Assembly: GCA_008360955.1 (NCBI GenBank)
Contig: LUCM01010369.1
Span: 1-64,000, forward strand
Source: Fasciolopsis buskii
Lineage: Eukaryota > Platyhelminthes > Trematoda > Plagiorchiida > Fasciolidae
Direction: 5' to 3'
DNA: 64,000 nt
A model generated the notes under the pieces. That model was not told the origin of the DNA, did no database searches, and saw nothing but the letters and a program-made list of their open reading frames with translations. A program made the translations under genes and the position numbers. The first letter of the stretch is position 1, and the number at the start of each line of letters is the position of its first letter. Positions 24,260-36,530 of this stretch are shown here, piece after piece.

Positions 24260-24669
24260 CCATCAGGCACGGTGAGGGTACCGAAACGCGAAGCTACATT
24301 AGTGCGCACTTTAGACTGTTGGCACCGTAAACGCTATTTGGCCCACATCTTTTTACATGGACGGCCAAACGCAGTATGCAACTGCTAATCGGGTGACATC
24401 TCAACGTGAAGGCCCTCAAAATGTGTCGAACGCGAGAAGCTGCAGAGTAGAAAGCATCAGTGGTCAATAAAAATCAGTAGATATGCCACAGACCGTCCTA
24501 CCAGCATTCGTAACCCGTGGGGCTTGATGTAATTGGACCAAGGACGCCTGAGATGCTTCTATGCAAGGCTTAGCATGAGCTTGGACGACTGCCTCCTTCT
24601 GTCTCTTTTATTTGCCTGAGTGCGATGTAATGCTTCCGATTTAAGCACTACTGTTGTCAAATGGGGCCT

Positions 24670-25330
24670 TACACACCTAAAAGAGATAAAAGCTGTCCAG
24701 TTGCGTCATCCAGATGAAGGATCGGGCAGTGTGATCATGAAAAAGACCGTTTCGGTAAGGTGGAAAATATCTTGAAGGACAGGAGGCTATGCGTCCCTGA
24801 AAATTCTCCAGAGGACAACCTGCTGATAGAAAAAAATTAAGGCAGCTCAAAAATTGCGGATGCATGATTTCATATTTGAGTATCTGTCCGGTAAACTGAA
24901 ATCCATAGGCCCGAGGACGTCAAGACGGAAGGGCTTTCCGAAAATCCATTAGGCAAGAGTTCCAGTAAGAGTAATCGTATGCACGCAAAATTTCGCCTGC
25001 CAAAAGTTTTCAGGTTGGCTATTGCATATTCTCGCCCGCGTCAAAACCCACAGGATACGGTATTATCTACAAGGTTCATCTTAGTTATCAAATAATCCGA
25101 ACCAGCTGACAGGAGGTTTTCATGAAGTAAGTCGCCATGTGATACGATCGATCAACTGACCATAAAGAAACCACGGAAGCACTGTACAGTTGTTTCATTC
25201 TTTTTAGGAATCAGCAGCAGGACATATCAACAGGAGTTTCCCAGAAAATGTTTTTTTTTGACGATGCTGATTCACCCCTCACCAATATCCTCTTACGTGA
25301 AACGGTAGAATATTTTGCGTCATAACTTCC
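24670..25330 (+). pseudogene. Penelope-like element RT fragment
   Basis: PLE reverse transcriptases have an N-terminal ADKG-x-VVIM patch, then a YG-L-PKIHK-x-x-x-PLRPI block. Here PDEGSGSVIMKK (about 24.71 kb), VENILKDRR after a frame change, and KGFPKIH-stop-ARVPVRVI (about 24.93-24.97 kb) appear in that order and spacing. Further on, SPISSYV at about 25.28 kb resembles the MGSPISS block. Several stops and shifts. Function would be target-primed reverse transcription. The call is from motifs only. Confidence 0.5.
25110..25225 (+). repeat. 130-bp repeat module, copy 1
   Basis: It starts near TTTTCATGAA and runs through GTGATA, CATAAAGAAACCA, GAAGCACTGTACAG and TTTAGGAATCA. The same word order recurs at 36.05, 36.43 and 41.86 kb. 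At this locus it lies in line with the PLE RT fragment and may be part of PLE coding sequence (KETMEAL-like in one frame). Confidence 0.6.
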
Positions 25331-25619
25331 TCATTGAAACGTAGTCTAACTACTCTCGTTTAAGAAGTCAAAGATGTCATCCTTTTATGTACTGAAAACA
25401 TGCGATTTGTCGTTAGAAGACAGTCATGCAAACAGATTGATTACGTTTTTACGGCTAGCCTCCTCGGATCTACAATTGTGAATATGGTCATTTGGCTTCC
25501 ACCAAATACTTTCCTGAGTTTGTTATTGCTGTTTTGTTTCCATTGTGTTGCTCATCATCTCATTCTAAAGTGAATTAACGTATTTTACGTGGGCGACTGT
25601 AAGGGTAAGGGAAACGCTT

Positions 25620-26540
25620 GCAAATTGCAATCTGTGCCCCCTATCTATCCTATTCAGATCGACCGAGGGCACTGTATTTCGCTTCCGTGGGACCTAACCG
25701 TCAAAAGAAAAGCTTCATTGGCCTCCAGATCCCAGAAAGTGGCTTATTTATGACCGCCCCGATAAGATATTCCAAAGCATCTATCACTAGACTAAACGTG
25801 CTAGTGATTTTAGATTGCGTGTGGAGCATGATCTCAACCGATGCCAGTTTGATCGCTAAAAAAGCAAGTCTTGCAAAATCCGTAAGTGCTGGCTTATGTA
25901 AATTACCAAGAAGCAAACCAGTTGTTACAGGAAGGCTTTCAGTCGCGTGGGGAATGAATCGACGATAGAAATTCAGCAACCCCAAAGTTGTTCTATGCGT
26001 CCTGCTTAAGGACGACGCAATGTAGTCGAGGATAGCGCGTGCCTCATCCTCGCTAGGTTTAACGCGCTCTTGAGTGACCTCGTGGGCGAATAACGTCGGT
26101 TGTTTACCGAGCCCACGCTTATCATGGTTGACTGCTGTTCCATTGTCAGACAAACATCTGTAGAACAGATTGTCCTACGCGAATCTCGTATCACGTTTGC
26201 CTGCTCTTAATCTTTGTGACCACTCTTGCGTCACTGGTACTTGGCTCGGTACGATTGCAGTACTGGCAACCCTGACACTTGAGGGGTACAAGGAAAAGAC
26301 GATCGGAGGCGGTAGCAGGTTAAGTATATTTTGACGGGAGTGCACGAGCAGGATGGGCATGGACAACGCACAAGTGGCGACCATGCTTGGTGGTTAACGG
26401 TGGATTAACCAAGCTATTCGGGGGAACAAATCCAGGTTCCGCTACACATCGAAGAAGTAGAGCCGAATGTTGGACATGCTTACCTACGGTGAATGACGTC
26501 ATTAATCAAAATCCACGTTTCGCGTGATTCCTTCCGTAAA
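25620..26540 (-). pseudogene. Gypsy-B pol fragment (RT thumb to RNase H), interrupted
   Basis: Minus-strand frame 26153-25701 shows LFAHEVTQERVKPSEDEARAI, then LGLLNFYRRFIPHAT, then FSLVIDALEYLIGAVI and GIWRPMKLFF, followed after a shift by PTEAKYSALGR. These are the RT connection and RNase H N-terminus of a gypsy pol. A solo LTR (26159-26446) splits it. Beyond the LTR the same reading resumes with KHVQHSALLLRC and a damaged DD box near 26.51 kb. The motifs differ from Gypsy-A RT, so this is a separate family. No Gag, protease or integrase of Gypsy-B is present. Confidence 0.75.
26159..26446 (-). repeat. Solo LTR of the Gypsy-A family (288 bp)
   Basis: The ends are TGTAG/CTACA, as in the Gypsy-A LTR, and it aligns with that LTR across its length. 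It is flanked on both sides by the 4-bp direct repeat CATC (26155-26158 and 26447-26450), consistent with a target-site duplication. No internal Gypsy-A sequence lies beside it, so it is a solo LTR left by recombination between the two LTRs of a full insertion. Confidence 0.85.
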
Positions 26541-29500
26541 TGTCTAGATTACGTGGGTAATATTGTGCGACCCAAAAGGTATAATTAGGAACTCAAGCAG
26601 ACCGGAGAGATCGTAACAACCGTCTTCTCGATTTCTCCAGCGGTGAAAGAGATTGGGTTATGTTAATTGGGAAATGGCCTTGCCTTGATGTCGTACATGT
26701 AGGGTACCGGGTAACTACCAAAACGAGTAACTGCCTTCGGTGCCCAGTAGCTATCACCCAATTAGCAAAAACGCCCCCCAAATGCCATGAAACAGTTTCA
26801 GAACATACACACACATACAAAACGGCTGCAAATCGTCCCAAAACGTACCCCTTTGAAATAAGAATTGTACCACCTTGGGTCTTCTTTCGAATTCGTTTAA
26901 AATGTGTCGCCAATTCCGGGTTACTTAATCACAGTAGGTAACTAATCTATTAGTCTGCATGGAAGCCCTAGGACGAACTCAAGTCTCACGACCTAATACA
27001 AGCTGCAACGGTCCGACGTGTAGTAACAGCATTCGCGGTGAATCGTTCGCATAAATGGAATCGCTAGGTGCAAACAAGAATTCGTGGCATAACCACATTT
27101 TTATTAACAAACTTAGGAAATAAAATGTCCAACAAATGAGGATTTCCTTGGTTCTGGCTTCTTGTGTTAATCGGTGGTTATTAAAAAGTTTTCCTGTGAA
27201 TTTTCGTCGATCTAAAGACGGAAATGGGAAAAAGCATTACAAATATTTTGTGTCGACGCAAAAGGAGCTAGCATCTGACTGAATTCTGTCATGAAACAAT
27301 GAACGCCAGTGCTCTTTGAGTTCTCCATGTCGTCTAGAGCGGAGTACCTGCACAGTTGGATGCACCGGCTCGTTTGTTCTCACAGCTTTTACGGTAGATT
27401 CCGAGTAGCCCATGCGGTGAACAACAGCTAAAGTTGGAAGCAGCAGAAAGTTGAACTTACCATTTACCAAAGGGCAACTTTTAGTGCAAGAAGAGCCATT
27501 TTTCCATGGGCACTTTTTATTTTCAGTTGACCAAGGACGTCTGCTGTCATTACCAGACGCAAGTTACCCACAGTTTCATCACCAAATATCGATTCCCGTA
27601 AGTTCATCAAGAATTCCGTCTTCAAAGGTAACAGGTTTTTACGTGCAACTTACTGCACGGTTGTACTATTTGGGATTCCGCAGCTTTTCGTTAAAATTCA
27701 CGAACTGGGACAAATTGTCCACCACCAGAACTCATTCGTTTGACAGTGGTCGCGAATCTGTTATTGTCTGTCTTAAGAAGAACATTCTGTCTTTTTTGCC
27801 CGCAGTTCATCCTCCAGCAACAGTTGCACTACTTAATATGGTTACCCATAGAAATCGGGAGAAAAGAGCTACCCCAAAGTCTCTGTCTCTAGCCTTCAAC
27901 AAACATTTTTGTGGATGACTTTGATGGTGCTTGGTGCATTGCTGATGTAACGAGTTTTTCAGAAGAAATACAGAGAAATAATGAAGAAGAAACCCTTACG
28001 CTCCTTTTTGCCTCGGTGAGCCTACCAATAGAGTGGAAGCAACAGGGTGCTCATGGACACAATATGACCGCTTGTTGGGGGAAAATTACCAGTATAAAAC
28101 AGGATTGTGTTGAAAGCTAAAATTACACGTGATCACTATCCGAAATATCCAATTTACTAATGTCGTGTGCTGGATCATTTAACCAGGAATCATGTCCGCT
28201 GCTAGTTGATCCGGCAACACACTTAGTTTATTCTTCTACTTCCTTGCCAATACAGTCAATTAGGGTAACACAAAGAACTATTTTTTTGGTAAAATCTTCC
28301 TGAGATATCTGGCGCCTCATCCACAAGTAACAGTTGCTCCCATTGGATCTCCTACAGCTTGCTCCAGAGTCTTGCGAATCTGCACTGGCGCATGTTTGTT
28401 GTAAACAACGAGAGGCTACAGACTACACCCTATGGACCTCTTATTGAGTGTTCATAGTCTGATGATTGTAGTGGGTGTACCTCACCACGAGCAACACTCA
28501 GCGCTTCCTTTTATCTTCTCCACATCGTTGTCCTGGAGTGGCCATGTATATAAACACAACCTGGAGCTATTTGCGGACTCATTTTTACCGTTTTATTTAA
28601 AACGAAATTTCTGGGATATTAAATGGAAACGATTGTCATGCGTCCTTTACAAGGACACAATGGAAAATAACAGAAGCTCGAAAACGACACACCAGAAGAA
28701 GATAGGTTGGGTTGTGATGTCCGAGAAAACCATTTAGAAGTGAATCTAACAAATAAGTTTTGTAACTGGGTCTCTGATAAATAGCGTTACCGCGTCTAAG
28801 AAACTTCCGCAAACCAGCCAATTTCATTATCAAGGAACTGCATCCAGGTGCTCCACAGTAATATAGATCAAGAAATAATTCCGAAAGGAATCTAACAATT
28901 AATTGTTTCGCTGGCGAGAGCGCAATTTATTAGTCAATGGTCAAAAATATCTGTAAGCACAAATCCTATACTCATGCCCAAATAAATGCTGTCGTTTCAG
29001 TAATAACGGCTCACAAGAAACCCTGTAACACGAGCAACATTTATCCACGCAATTCTCAAGAAATCCCATTCATTCATCCAATACAAAAATGACGGAAACC
29101 ATACCCAGGACAACGCAACTCACAGGCTGAGAGCGGTCACCATCAAGTCGCGAGACCGAGTAACCTTCACAATTAGGCCTCATTAAAACTGCGTAATAAG
29201 ACTGGATAGAACATTGGAGGCCTAAGAAACTGTTTCTTTGCATATCGCATAAACTCCATGAATTTTCGTGAACGAAGACCAATTTCGGCCGATTCACGTA
29301 GTTTTCTACCCGCAATTCATAGAAACATCTGCGTTGCTCATGACGTGGAATCATTAATGTACCCTGTATTGCAGCCTTTGAAGAAAAACAAAAACCGGAA
29401 GTGTTCAGTTTACGACTTTACCAAAAAATCTTTTAAAACACCAAATGATACAATGTTATTTTGAAAAAACGGTACCTGGCGGACCGTTTTAGGAGCATTT

Positions 29501-30284
29501 TAGCCCCCCCCCTCATGCTGACTGTGCACGTGATCGCCAACTGACGCCGTCTTTATGTGAAACCATGTGTAGCGGCCAGGCCCAAGTACAGTCAGAAGAA
29601 CGAAAGATGCCACTGGAAAGTAAAGTGTCAAATTCACCATTACCGAATGCCAGTTTGTCGGATACCAGTCAGTGGGGTCGAGTCGTGAATGGTCTTCCGC
29701 CAATAAAGATGTAGTGCATCACACGATCAGTCACCGGATCTACTGAATCGAATGGTTTGGTCAGTAAGGCACTCGGATAAATTATGCTAGATAATCGTTT
29801 GGGATATCATGAAATACACCGAAAATTCAGTGTGTATCCGTGCAAACTTAGGAACCTGTAAGTTTAACTGAGAATCCAGCCTCAGGAAATCTGTGTCCAC
29901 TGATTTTATATCAAAAAGTTCCCAAAATATATGAACCATTGTACAACGTGAGAAAAAAAGGCAAAAAATCGCATTCCTAAAATTTCGAAATGTTCCAACA
30001 CGAGATCACCAAGCTAGAAGACTTGCGAAATGCAACCACAAACTTCTGTTGGATTACGGTACCGCGGTTGAAAGAGCCCCTCAGTCAATAGGACAGAAGA
30101 ACCGAGCCACGAAACAGATGCGACTAATGCATTGTATAAATCGTAGTACCGAAATAGGGCTGATGCGAAAATACATAAAAAGGCTTACCATGAGTAAAGG
30201 TGCCGATCGGTTGGCGCGATTCTAAAGCGAAAACCCTCAAAAGGTGAAACGTACAGATGTCGTGCGCAATTAAACAGGTGCTAT
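26541..30284. other. No recognisable gene
   Basis: AT-rich DNA. The longest plus-strand frames (27451-27918, then 27911-28120) show no family motif. No repeat was matched elsewhere. Confidence 0.4.
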
Positions 30285-30339
30285 CATAAAATCGATATCA
30301 AGCGTCAAAGCGGATCTTCGAAGAAGTGATGTTCAAAAA
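30285..30339 (+). repeat. Short repeat shared with the CR1-E 3' region
   Basis: ATAAAATCGATATC, then CAAAGCGGATC and GATGTTCAAAA, occur in the same order and orientation at 54221-54272, just after the CR1-E RT. It is probably a 3'-end remnant of the same family. Confidence 0.5.
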
Positions 30340-32215
30340 TATTCCACTTTTTTCTAAAAAACAGGCCCAAATACAAATACATAATCTTTCTACCTCACAA
30401 ATAACAGGTGAAAAACTGTTCCTTTAGCCACCCGGATTTATTCACTAGTGATGCACTTTATCCAACAAGACTCCTGATAGTCTTCAGTTTCTCGGCATAA
30501 CGAAATAATAGTCAATTGTTCAAGGATAGAACTTTGTTTTGCGGGGTTCGTATAAAACGGGAAACGAATTACAGAAAGCACGAATCTCCCAGAGTATAGG
30601 GTTTACAGTCCCTTGAGTGTCCCCTTTGCCGCCCTCTGAGTGACCCCTAGTGAAAAAAGGGAAACTTATGGTACAGTCAGCCGCGAACCTGCTGTCAGTA
30701 GACAATTAAGCACTGCTCACCCACCTTTAAAACAATCTACCACCACCACTCTACACATACCTTCAGGGATTCCTAAAATTCGCAATTCAAGCGCCGTGGA
30801 AGCGCTGGAATCGCAGTTTACAATAAAAAACGAAACCACTTTACACATCATTTCTTGCCCATTACGACAGACCTCTTTATTTTACTTTTTCTTTGCTAAA
30901 GCAAATCAATTTATCGATTTTACAAGGACGAGAACCGACTCCGACTTTGGTTCACGAAGACAGGAGGAACATCACAGGCGATTTGCCTTTTGCAATTTAT
31001 AAAAATAAATTTTCTTTTTCCGAACGGCCAATGTTCTCTTCATTCACCGCGTACTGCAATTCGCAAAGGACGGGTTACGAATGCGCTAGTGAAAACGAGA
31101 TTGTCGTTAGTTGTCCCGTTGGTTGCATTGACCTTTGGTTAGGCAGCAAGCAAACAAAGTTTGCTTTAGATTTAGAAAGAATGGGATGTATTTAACAGGA
31201 CGAATGCGAGCAACAGGCAGCGGTAGGTTGGTTGCACTTATTCGTTCCTTGAAGAAACTTTCCCCAAATGTACCTGGGCATACTGCAAAGGGTCCGTTTC
31301 GAGTCGTTTATCAGTCAGGTGAGGGACGTTCTGATGAATATTTTGGCCCAATCAGCACAAACGCTCTCAAAATGCCCCGAAACAGTCCCCTCATTTTTAG
31401 TCACTTTCATCGTTACCTTCTGAATTAGAACAAATTGAGACCAATGAACCACTAAGTGGGACTTTATGCAACTATAGGACGCAACCAGCATCATAACTGT
31501 GACGTTTAACGAATCTGACGGCCTTTATCAATTCGGACAATTTGACCAAAACTGTGCGGTCAAGTTACTCCGACGAACCTGACGATGGTGAACATGAAAA
31601 CAGGAAACGCTAGACGAAACTTTAGTCTACTGAGCAATATTTCCCTAACAGAATTGAAGTATGAGGTTCTCAGTGAAAAGTACATTAAAAGCGTGTAAAC
31701 GGGTCGTCGATAATCAGCAATATATCCGTCCACTGATGAACTCAAGTAAAATGACAAGACTAATGAACGGGAAAACCGTGCAATAACAGATATCGGCCAA
31801 ACCAATGACTAGTGGTTTTATCATCTGTTTTTCTTGGTCGCCGGCGATGAATCCACCGCTTTATCTTCTCAAACATTTCCGGCACAGTTCCGACATGAAA
31901 ATTTCGTTTCATTACTGAGTATTGGGAAGTATGGTATTTAAACTACAATGGTTCTTATTGTCAGACTGCATGAACTGTTGTTGAATAACGACTGCTTGCC
32001 TTTGACACCACATCAGTACAAACGAACAGAAAACTCTTCTGAAAACAGTGTTTTCATAATAGCTCTTGTGCATTGACTGGTGGAATCCCCAGTAGTGTTA
32101 TTCAAGATCTCTAACCGTGTAAATTAAAATCACACTTAAGTAAAAATTTACCACATTCTGGTGTACAGTTATGTCCTCCAGCTTTTGCAATAACAAGTTA
32201 CAATCTGCTGAAGTC
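30340..32215. other. No recognisable gene
   Basis: AT-rich DNA with short frames only. No motif or repeat was recognised. Confidence 0.35.
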
Positions 32216-32219
32216 TTCA

Positions 32220-32579
32220 CAGGTAGGTAAACTGGTAAAATTTCAATAGTCTCTGAGCATTTAATTTGTCTTTGCGTAACATAGCTAGTTCCTCAGCACA
32301 TTTATTACGTTGTTTCACGACCTCTGACGCGAGGCGTTTGATAGAAGCTGTACGTACATGATAGGGTTGGCGATGGAAACCTACCGATTAAGATAACCAC
32401 GCAATTTTTATTTCTCCGAAACAAATTTCCATTTGGTTAACGGTTGATTCTAGGCCTACGGCAGTTTTCATGTGGCTCCAGGTTGTATGTTTGGCCCTGG
32501 CAAACGATGCGTAGATATACTGGGACATATTATCTAACAAAAGTGAAAACATTTCCTGGTGAAGAGAGCGATCATACAA
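32220..32579 (-). other. Protein-like open frame with one stop, unidentified
   Basis: One minus-strand frame is open for about 120 codons apart from a single TAA near its middle. The second half (RLASEVVKQRNKCAEELAML, then LRKDKLNAQRLL) is charged and heptad-like, as in a coiled coil. The start sits near a CTCTTCACCAG that could be a splice acceptor. I do not recognise the protein. It could be a host exon pair, a retroelement Gag, or chance. Confidence 0.2.
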
Positions 32580-33029
32580 CGGCTGTTTAATCTAGTCAAC
32601 ATGTTCAGTTCATATCCGGGCGACATAAGTTGCATTCTCCTGACCGCCTTGACGCGCTGCCGTCAACAGCAGCGATCAGGGTCTCCGAAGCTGTTCCCTA
32701 ACAATTGCTGATGTGCAACGCCAGTGTTCACATGTTGCGTAGCTTCAGAACGTAACTGTTGCTGAGAGTAGGTAGGACACTTCGACAGGTGAGAGGACAA
32801 CTGAAGATGCAATTATCCCTCTCGGTTTAAGAGATACATGACTACTGTATTGTACGGCATTCTATAGACGTTTGTGTACAAAAAATAATGCTGAATTTCA
32901 ATCAAAAAACGTGAGGGCAAAAGCTAAAATGGGAAAAAAGAACTTAGATTCATCATCTTAAAAAAGGGGGGGGAAATTATCGGGGAAGGATCGTATCACA
33001 TTGTGATGAGACCTTCAGGAATTCGGCTG

Positions 33030-33900
33030 AAGCACCGTCACGGGACAGTGGAGTTCCTGTAGATATTGATTCTAGAGGCTGTGGAACAAAACTGGATCAT
33101 GTCGAAATATGAGAGCGGCACTTTGAAAGATTGTTGTGCAGGGGATGCGTGGGATCAGAAGAAATTTTGCGGGCAAATTTCTCACATGCTTATAAGTGGT
33201 GATTACATAGATTCACGGACAAATCAGTTGGTGGTATGAAGGACACCCGGGTAATAACTGATGCTTCCCGGCGAAGAATTTTAAAGTCTGTTTTGAGGAA
33301 ACCTGGAGAAATAACAGGAGAACAGTGAAGAAGGATTGGAAAAACACATTGGTATACAAATCGGAAGACGGTGCTTCGTTTCACCTTGTGGTGCCGAAAC
33401 TTCCTGATTCGAAATGACAGTTGTCGGGGATTTTGCACTCAGGTGGAAATGTGGTTAAACCACTTCAGATTTTCACTAATAGTAACTCCTAGATATTTGA
33501 AAGAATCAGCCGTGGCAAATGTATTTGAAGTTGAAGAAAGACATTTCGGAGGGGCAAGCCGACGAAGAGAGAGAGAGAGAACAGACATTCCAAACATTTA
33601 GATGTGTTTAGATTTAAACCAGCTCGTTCAGAGAAATCGTAAACAGAAGATAGGTCGTTGGGAAAACTTCAAAAATCATCGTTGTTTGAAAAGGCTTGAG
33701 GGAGGACAACATCATGAACATACTTGAACAGATTACAAGGTGAGCTGATTGATAAGTCGCTGATGTAAGCAGATAAAAGAAACGGTGTAACAACAGCACC
33801 CCGTAGCACGCCTGAGTTGTTAATCAACGGTTTCGAAGTCTGACCGTTCATTCGTGTGCACTGGGTTCGGTTAGTAAAGTAATCAGACAGCCACGCTAAT
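33030..33900 (-). pseudogene. D1 reverse transcriptase, palm to thumb
   Basis: It starts within the SDYFTNRTQ region, then GVLRGAVVTPFLLSAYISD, the catalytic box FKYVHDVVL (YxDD altered to YVHD) near 33.73 kb, a KYLGV-type strand in a shifted frame, and a C-terminal block with YQCVFPILLHCSPV near 33.33 kb. Motifs N-terminal of GVLRGA are deleted. With motif A absent and the first Asp of the DD box changed to His, it cannot polymerise DNA. Confidence 0.75.
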
Positions 33901-34076
33901 AACGAACTGGAACAACCAAATGTTGGATTTAGGCTTTTATTAGGTTGGATTTATACCACACCCTTGAGTTATTACGAGATTTGTAGAACTACTGCTTGAA
34001 TCTTCTTAGAGATTTCCGTTTCTGAGTGCAGATACGGCCATTTGAGACGAATAGTGTTTCTGAGGGGCACCAAATA

Positions 34077-34990
34077 TCAAAGATTGCGTTGGCCACCTCT
34101 GTGAATTTTGACATTCTCATTGATCAGGGGTTCGAAAGAGAAACATGTAGATGCGATCGAAGGGGATTTATGAAGAAGAATACGACTGTTGTATGAGAAG
34201 TAACGGAGGCGAACTCGGATTTGATTTATTTGCCTGAAGGAATGGAAAGCTGACCTAGAATTTGTCCTGGGCCTTAACAGAAGCAAACAATAATCACTAA
34301 TTGAAATTTGAGCATGCAGTTTCAGGAGAAATGAATCAGGGTAGTTGATAATAACTCTATCTAAAATGGAACCGCCTTTGGTGGAAGAAACGCAGAGGTC
34401 ATTCAAATCAAACGCAGTCAGTGGTAGGGTAGCTGCATGAATAAAATCGCCTACAATAATATGCAGAATATCCTCAAGTGCATGAAAAATAAACACTAGA
34501 AGATAGTTGAAAATGCTGTGATATTTTGTTGCGAGCTAATGGGTGCAATGTATAAATTCGTCATGATAGTGCTTGTATGTCGAGAAAACCTAGGATGACA
34601 CTGTGTCACGAGACAGTCAGCTCCGTTTAGCGAGTACGTATAAACAACTTCGGACTTGCCAGATCAGAAGGAGTTTATGTATATTGCTACACTGCCTCCC
34701 GTCTTCTTCCTGTCCGAAACTCTGTGCTGCCGATGGAGTTTGAAGCTGTCTATCGACCCGAGTGAATCAGTGATATATGGATTCAGCCACGACTCTTGTG
34801 TGCAGATGACACGCGTGAACATGGATCGGTGATTGAATTGCGAAGAAAAGATCCAACATTTTCGAAAAACAGAGAACGGATGCTGGTACTCAACAAAGCC
34901 GGAATGGACATCTTCGATGGAAGGGTGCATCTAAGGGCTACCTGCCAACCATCACGAGTGCCTCTTTTAGATGGATCAGAAGACCGTTGA
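34077..34990 (-). pseudogene. D1 endonuclease
   Basis: Minus-strand segments include SIRSLFFENVGSF (the start region, N-x-R-S-L in relatives) near 35.0 kb, VICTQESWLNPYI with the catalytic Glu, and KKTGGSVAIYI near 34.69 kb. IVGDFIHAATLPL at about 34.43-34.46 kb sits where the GDFNHP box belongs, with Ile for the Asn. GGSILDRVI (L-D-x-V/I box) and the ISISDYCLLLL C-terminal strand (S-D-H in relatives) follow. It is broken by frameshifts near 34.66 and 34.5 kb. The Asn and His changes would disable nicking. Confidence 0.75.
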
Positions 34991-35010
34991 GGTGCAGCGA
35001 AGCGCGATCC

Positions 35011-36052
35011 CCCGTCCCTGTTGAAAAACGATGCGGTTTTTGGACAAAAGTAATTCCACGCTATTGTAGCGTCGAAAGGATACCATAGTGGAACCAAATA
35101 TCCGACAAGTAAACAACGGAATAACGATGACACGGAATTGTAGCGCAGCCAATCAAAGGGTGCGCGATCATCCTTGGTGAGTATAACAGAACACAATCGT
35201 CTTAGTACGGCAAAGAAACCTGTTTGATGATGCTATGCTGGCAAGTAGACTGTGTTGTAGTGCTGCTTGCGGATGATTGTTTTCGTTTGTAATGAGCTGG
35301 GACATGTCTTCCAGGGTCGGTGGCGGAGAAAATTGGTCGACACCAATCTGCCGACGTACTCACCTAACGACCGGTTCATAGTCATTGGATTCCGTCAAAT
35401 AAGTTGGCTTTTTTCTAAGGAGCAACAACGTACATTTTTTCGTTTCCCAACTTTTCCCATATACCACCTGATATCCGTTGGTAGAATTTCAATTATTTAT
35501 GGTTGCAAACGTTGACATTTGCATGTATTGTCGTTTCCTGAAATTTTTCTTTTCCTAGAAGTACCACACCTACCAACTTGTGTGGTTTTAGATCAAGCGT
35601 TGGTCAATCGGATGGCGAATTATATCGCACCTGAAACATTTTGATCGGCTCACTGGATGTCGTTTTTATCCAGCTAATATCGAACTGTGATGGAGGAGAG
35701 CAACAGTGTTATCATTAATGTACTCTGAAACAGAAAACACCTAAAATTCATAAAAAGCAGCTGCAATTTCACGAACTAAAATTCATGGTAATATTCAAAT
35801 GTAGATTGCTCACTGTTGCGTCTTCCAGCCATGTAGCACTGGGATTCATTGATTCGTGCTCATCCATAGACTTCGATTTGCCGCCAAAACGTCCTATCAG
35901 AAATACTGTTGAATTTGGTCTTAGAGAGTCAAAATTGACCAACTATATTGGCGAATTCGTTCGATATGATGGTGAGCAAAAATTACTTCACCAATTCATC
36001 TAGCGTTTTAGTGTAGAATACAAAAGTCAAACCTGGGGAAAGTGTAATATTT
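35011..36052. other. No recognisable gene
   Basis: No motif was recognised. It may include 5' sequence of D1 near its left edge. Confidence 0.35.
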
Positions 36053-36160
36053 CCATGAAATAATTCGCCCTGTGATATGATCGCTCAACAGATCCTTAAG
36101 AAACCATAGAAACACTGTACAGCTGTTTCATCCTTGTTAGGAATCATCGGCAATGCATAT
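36053..36160 (+). repeat. 130-bp repeat module, copy 2
   Basis: AAATAATTCGCC, TGATATGATCGCT, AAGAAACCAT, CACTGTACAGCTGTTTCATCC and TTGTTAGGAATCAT match the module at 25.1 kb. It runs directly into a tRNA-like sequence on the other strand. Confidence 0.7.
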
Positions 36161-36164
36161 CCAC

Positions 36165-36239
36165 CGCGCTCGAACTGGGACGCGAACCCGGGACGAACGA
36201 TTCTCAGTCGAACGCCTTAGCCATTACGCTACCGGGCAG
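36165..36239 (-). other. tRNA-like sequence
   Basis: On the minus strand, TAGCGTAATGGCTAAGGCG resembles an A box and GGGTTCGCGTCCC is a near-perfect B box with a T-loop (TTCGCGT) on a mostly paired stem. The putative anticodon loop is CTGAGAA. The acceptor stem does not close, so it is a pseudo-tRNA or a SINE head rather than a working tRNA gene. Confidence 0.5.
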
Positions 36240-36427
36240 ACTCTGAACGGTTTGTTCAAATTCACCACATGATGTTGCACTGATTCGCACGGCTACTGAC
36301 CGCTAGCACGTAGTAATCGACCCCTACTGATAGATGACTTCTCTACAGGCAGCCTAAGTACGACGAAGGCTTTGGATATGACCTACAGAGTTTGATTACT
36401 TGTTACATTTTAGTAGCAGGAGATTGA

Positions 36428-36530
36428 ATGTTTTCATAAAATAATTCACCGTGTGATATCATTGCTGAGCTCACCATAAAGGAACCATGGAAGCACTGTA
36501 CAGCTGCTTCATCCTTGTTAGGAACCATCA
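36428..36530 (+). repeat. 130-bp repeat module, copy 3
   Basis: Same module and orientation as copy 2, about 370 bases downstream (AAATAATTCACCGTG, ACCATAAAGGAACC, CACTGTACAGCTGC, TTGTTAGGAACCATC). It ends exactly where a tRNA-like segment in the opposite orientation to the one at 36.2 kb begins. Confidence 0.7.

Larger units (their letters stand above)
32985..35010 (-). mobile_element. Non-LTR retrotransposon copy D1 (5'-truncated, internally deleted)
   Basis: An EN+RT element on the minus strand. It is nearly identical over about 1.7 kb to D2 at 48.5-50.2 kb, which is inverted relative to it. It extends about 0.3 kb further 5' than D2. The EN C-terminus joins directly to the RT palm, so the RT fingers and motif A are missing. 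D2 has the same junction. Its 3' region diverges from D2 after the RT end and lacks the 25 bases present at 50.22 kb in D2. The clade is uncertain: Jockey/CR1-like by its apurinic-type EN. Confidence 0.8.

Noticed and set aside
27451..28120. Two adjoining plus-strand frames of 155 and 69 codons
   Set aside because: No family motif, no convincing splice signals joining them and no repeat relationship. Left as anonymous sequence.
36165..36239. A functional tRNA gene
   Set aside because: The B box and A box are good, but the acceptor stem does not pair and a partial inverted copy lies nearby, so it is a repeat component.
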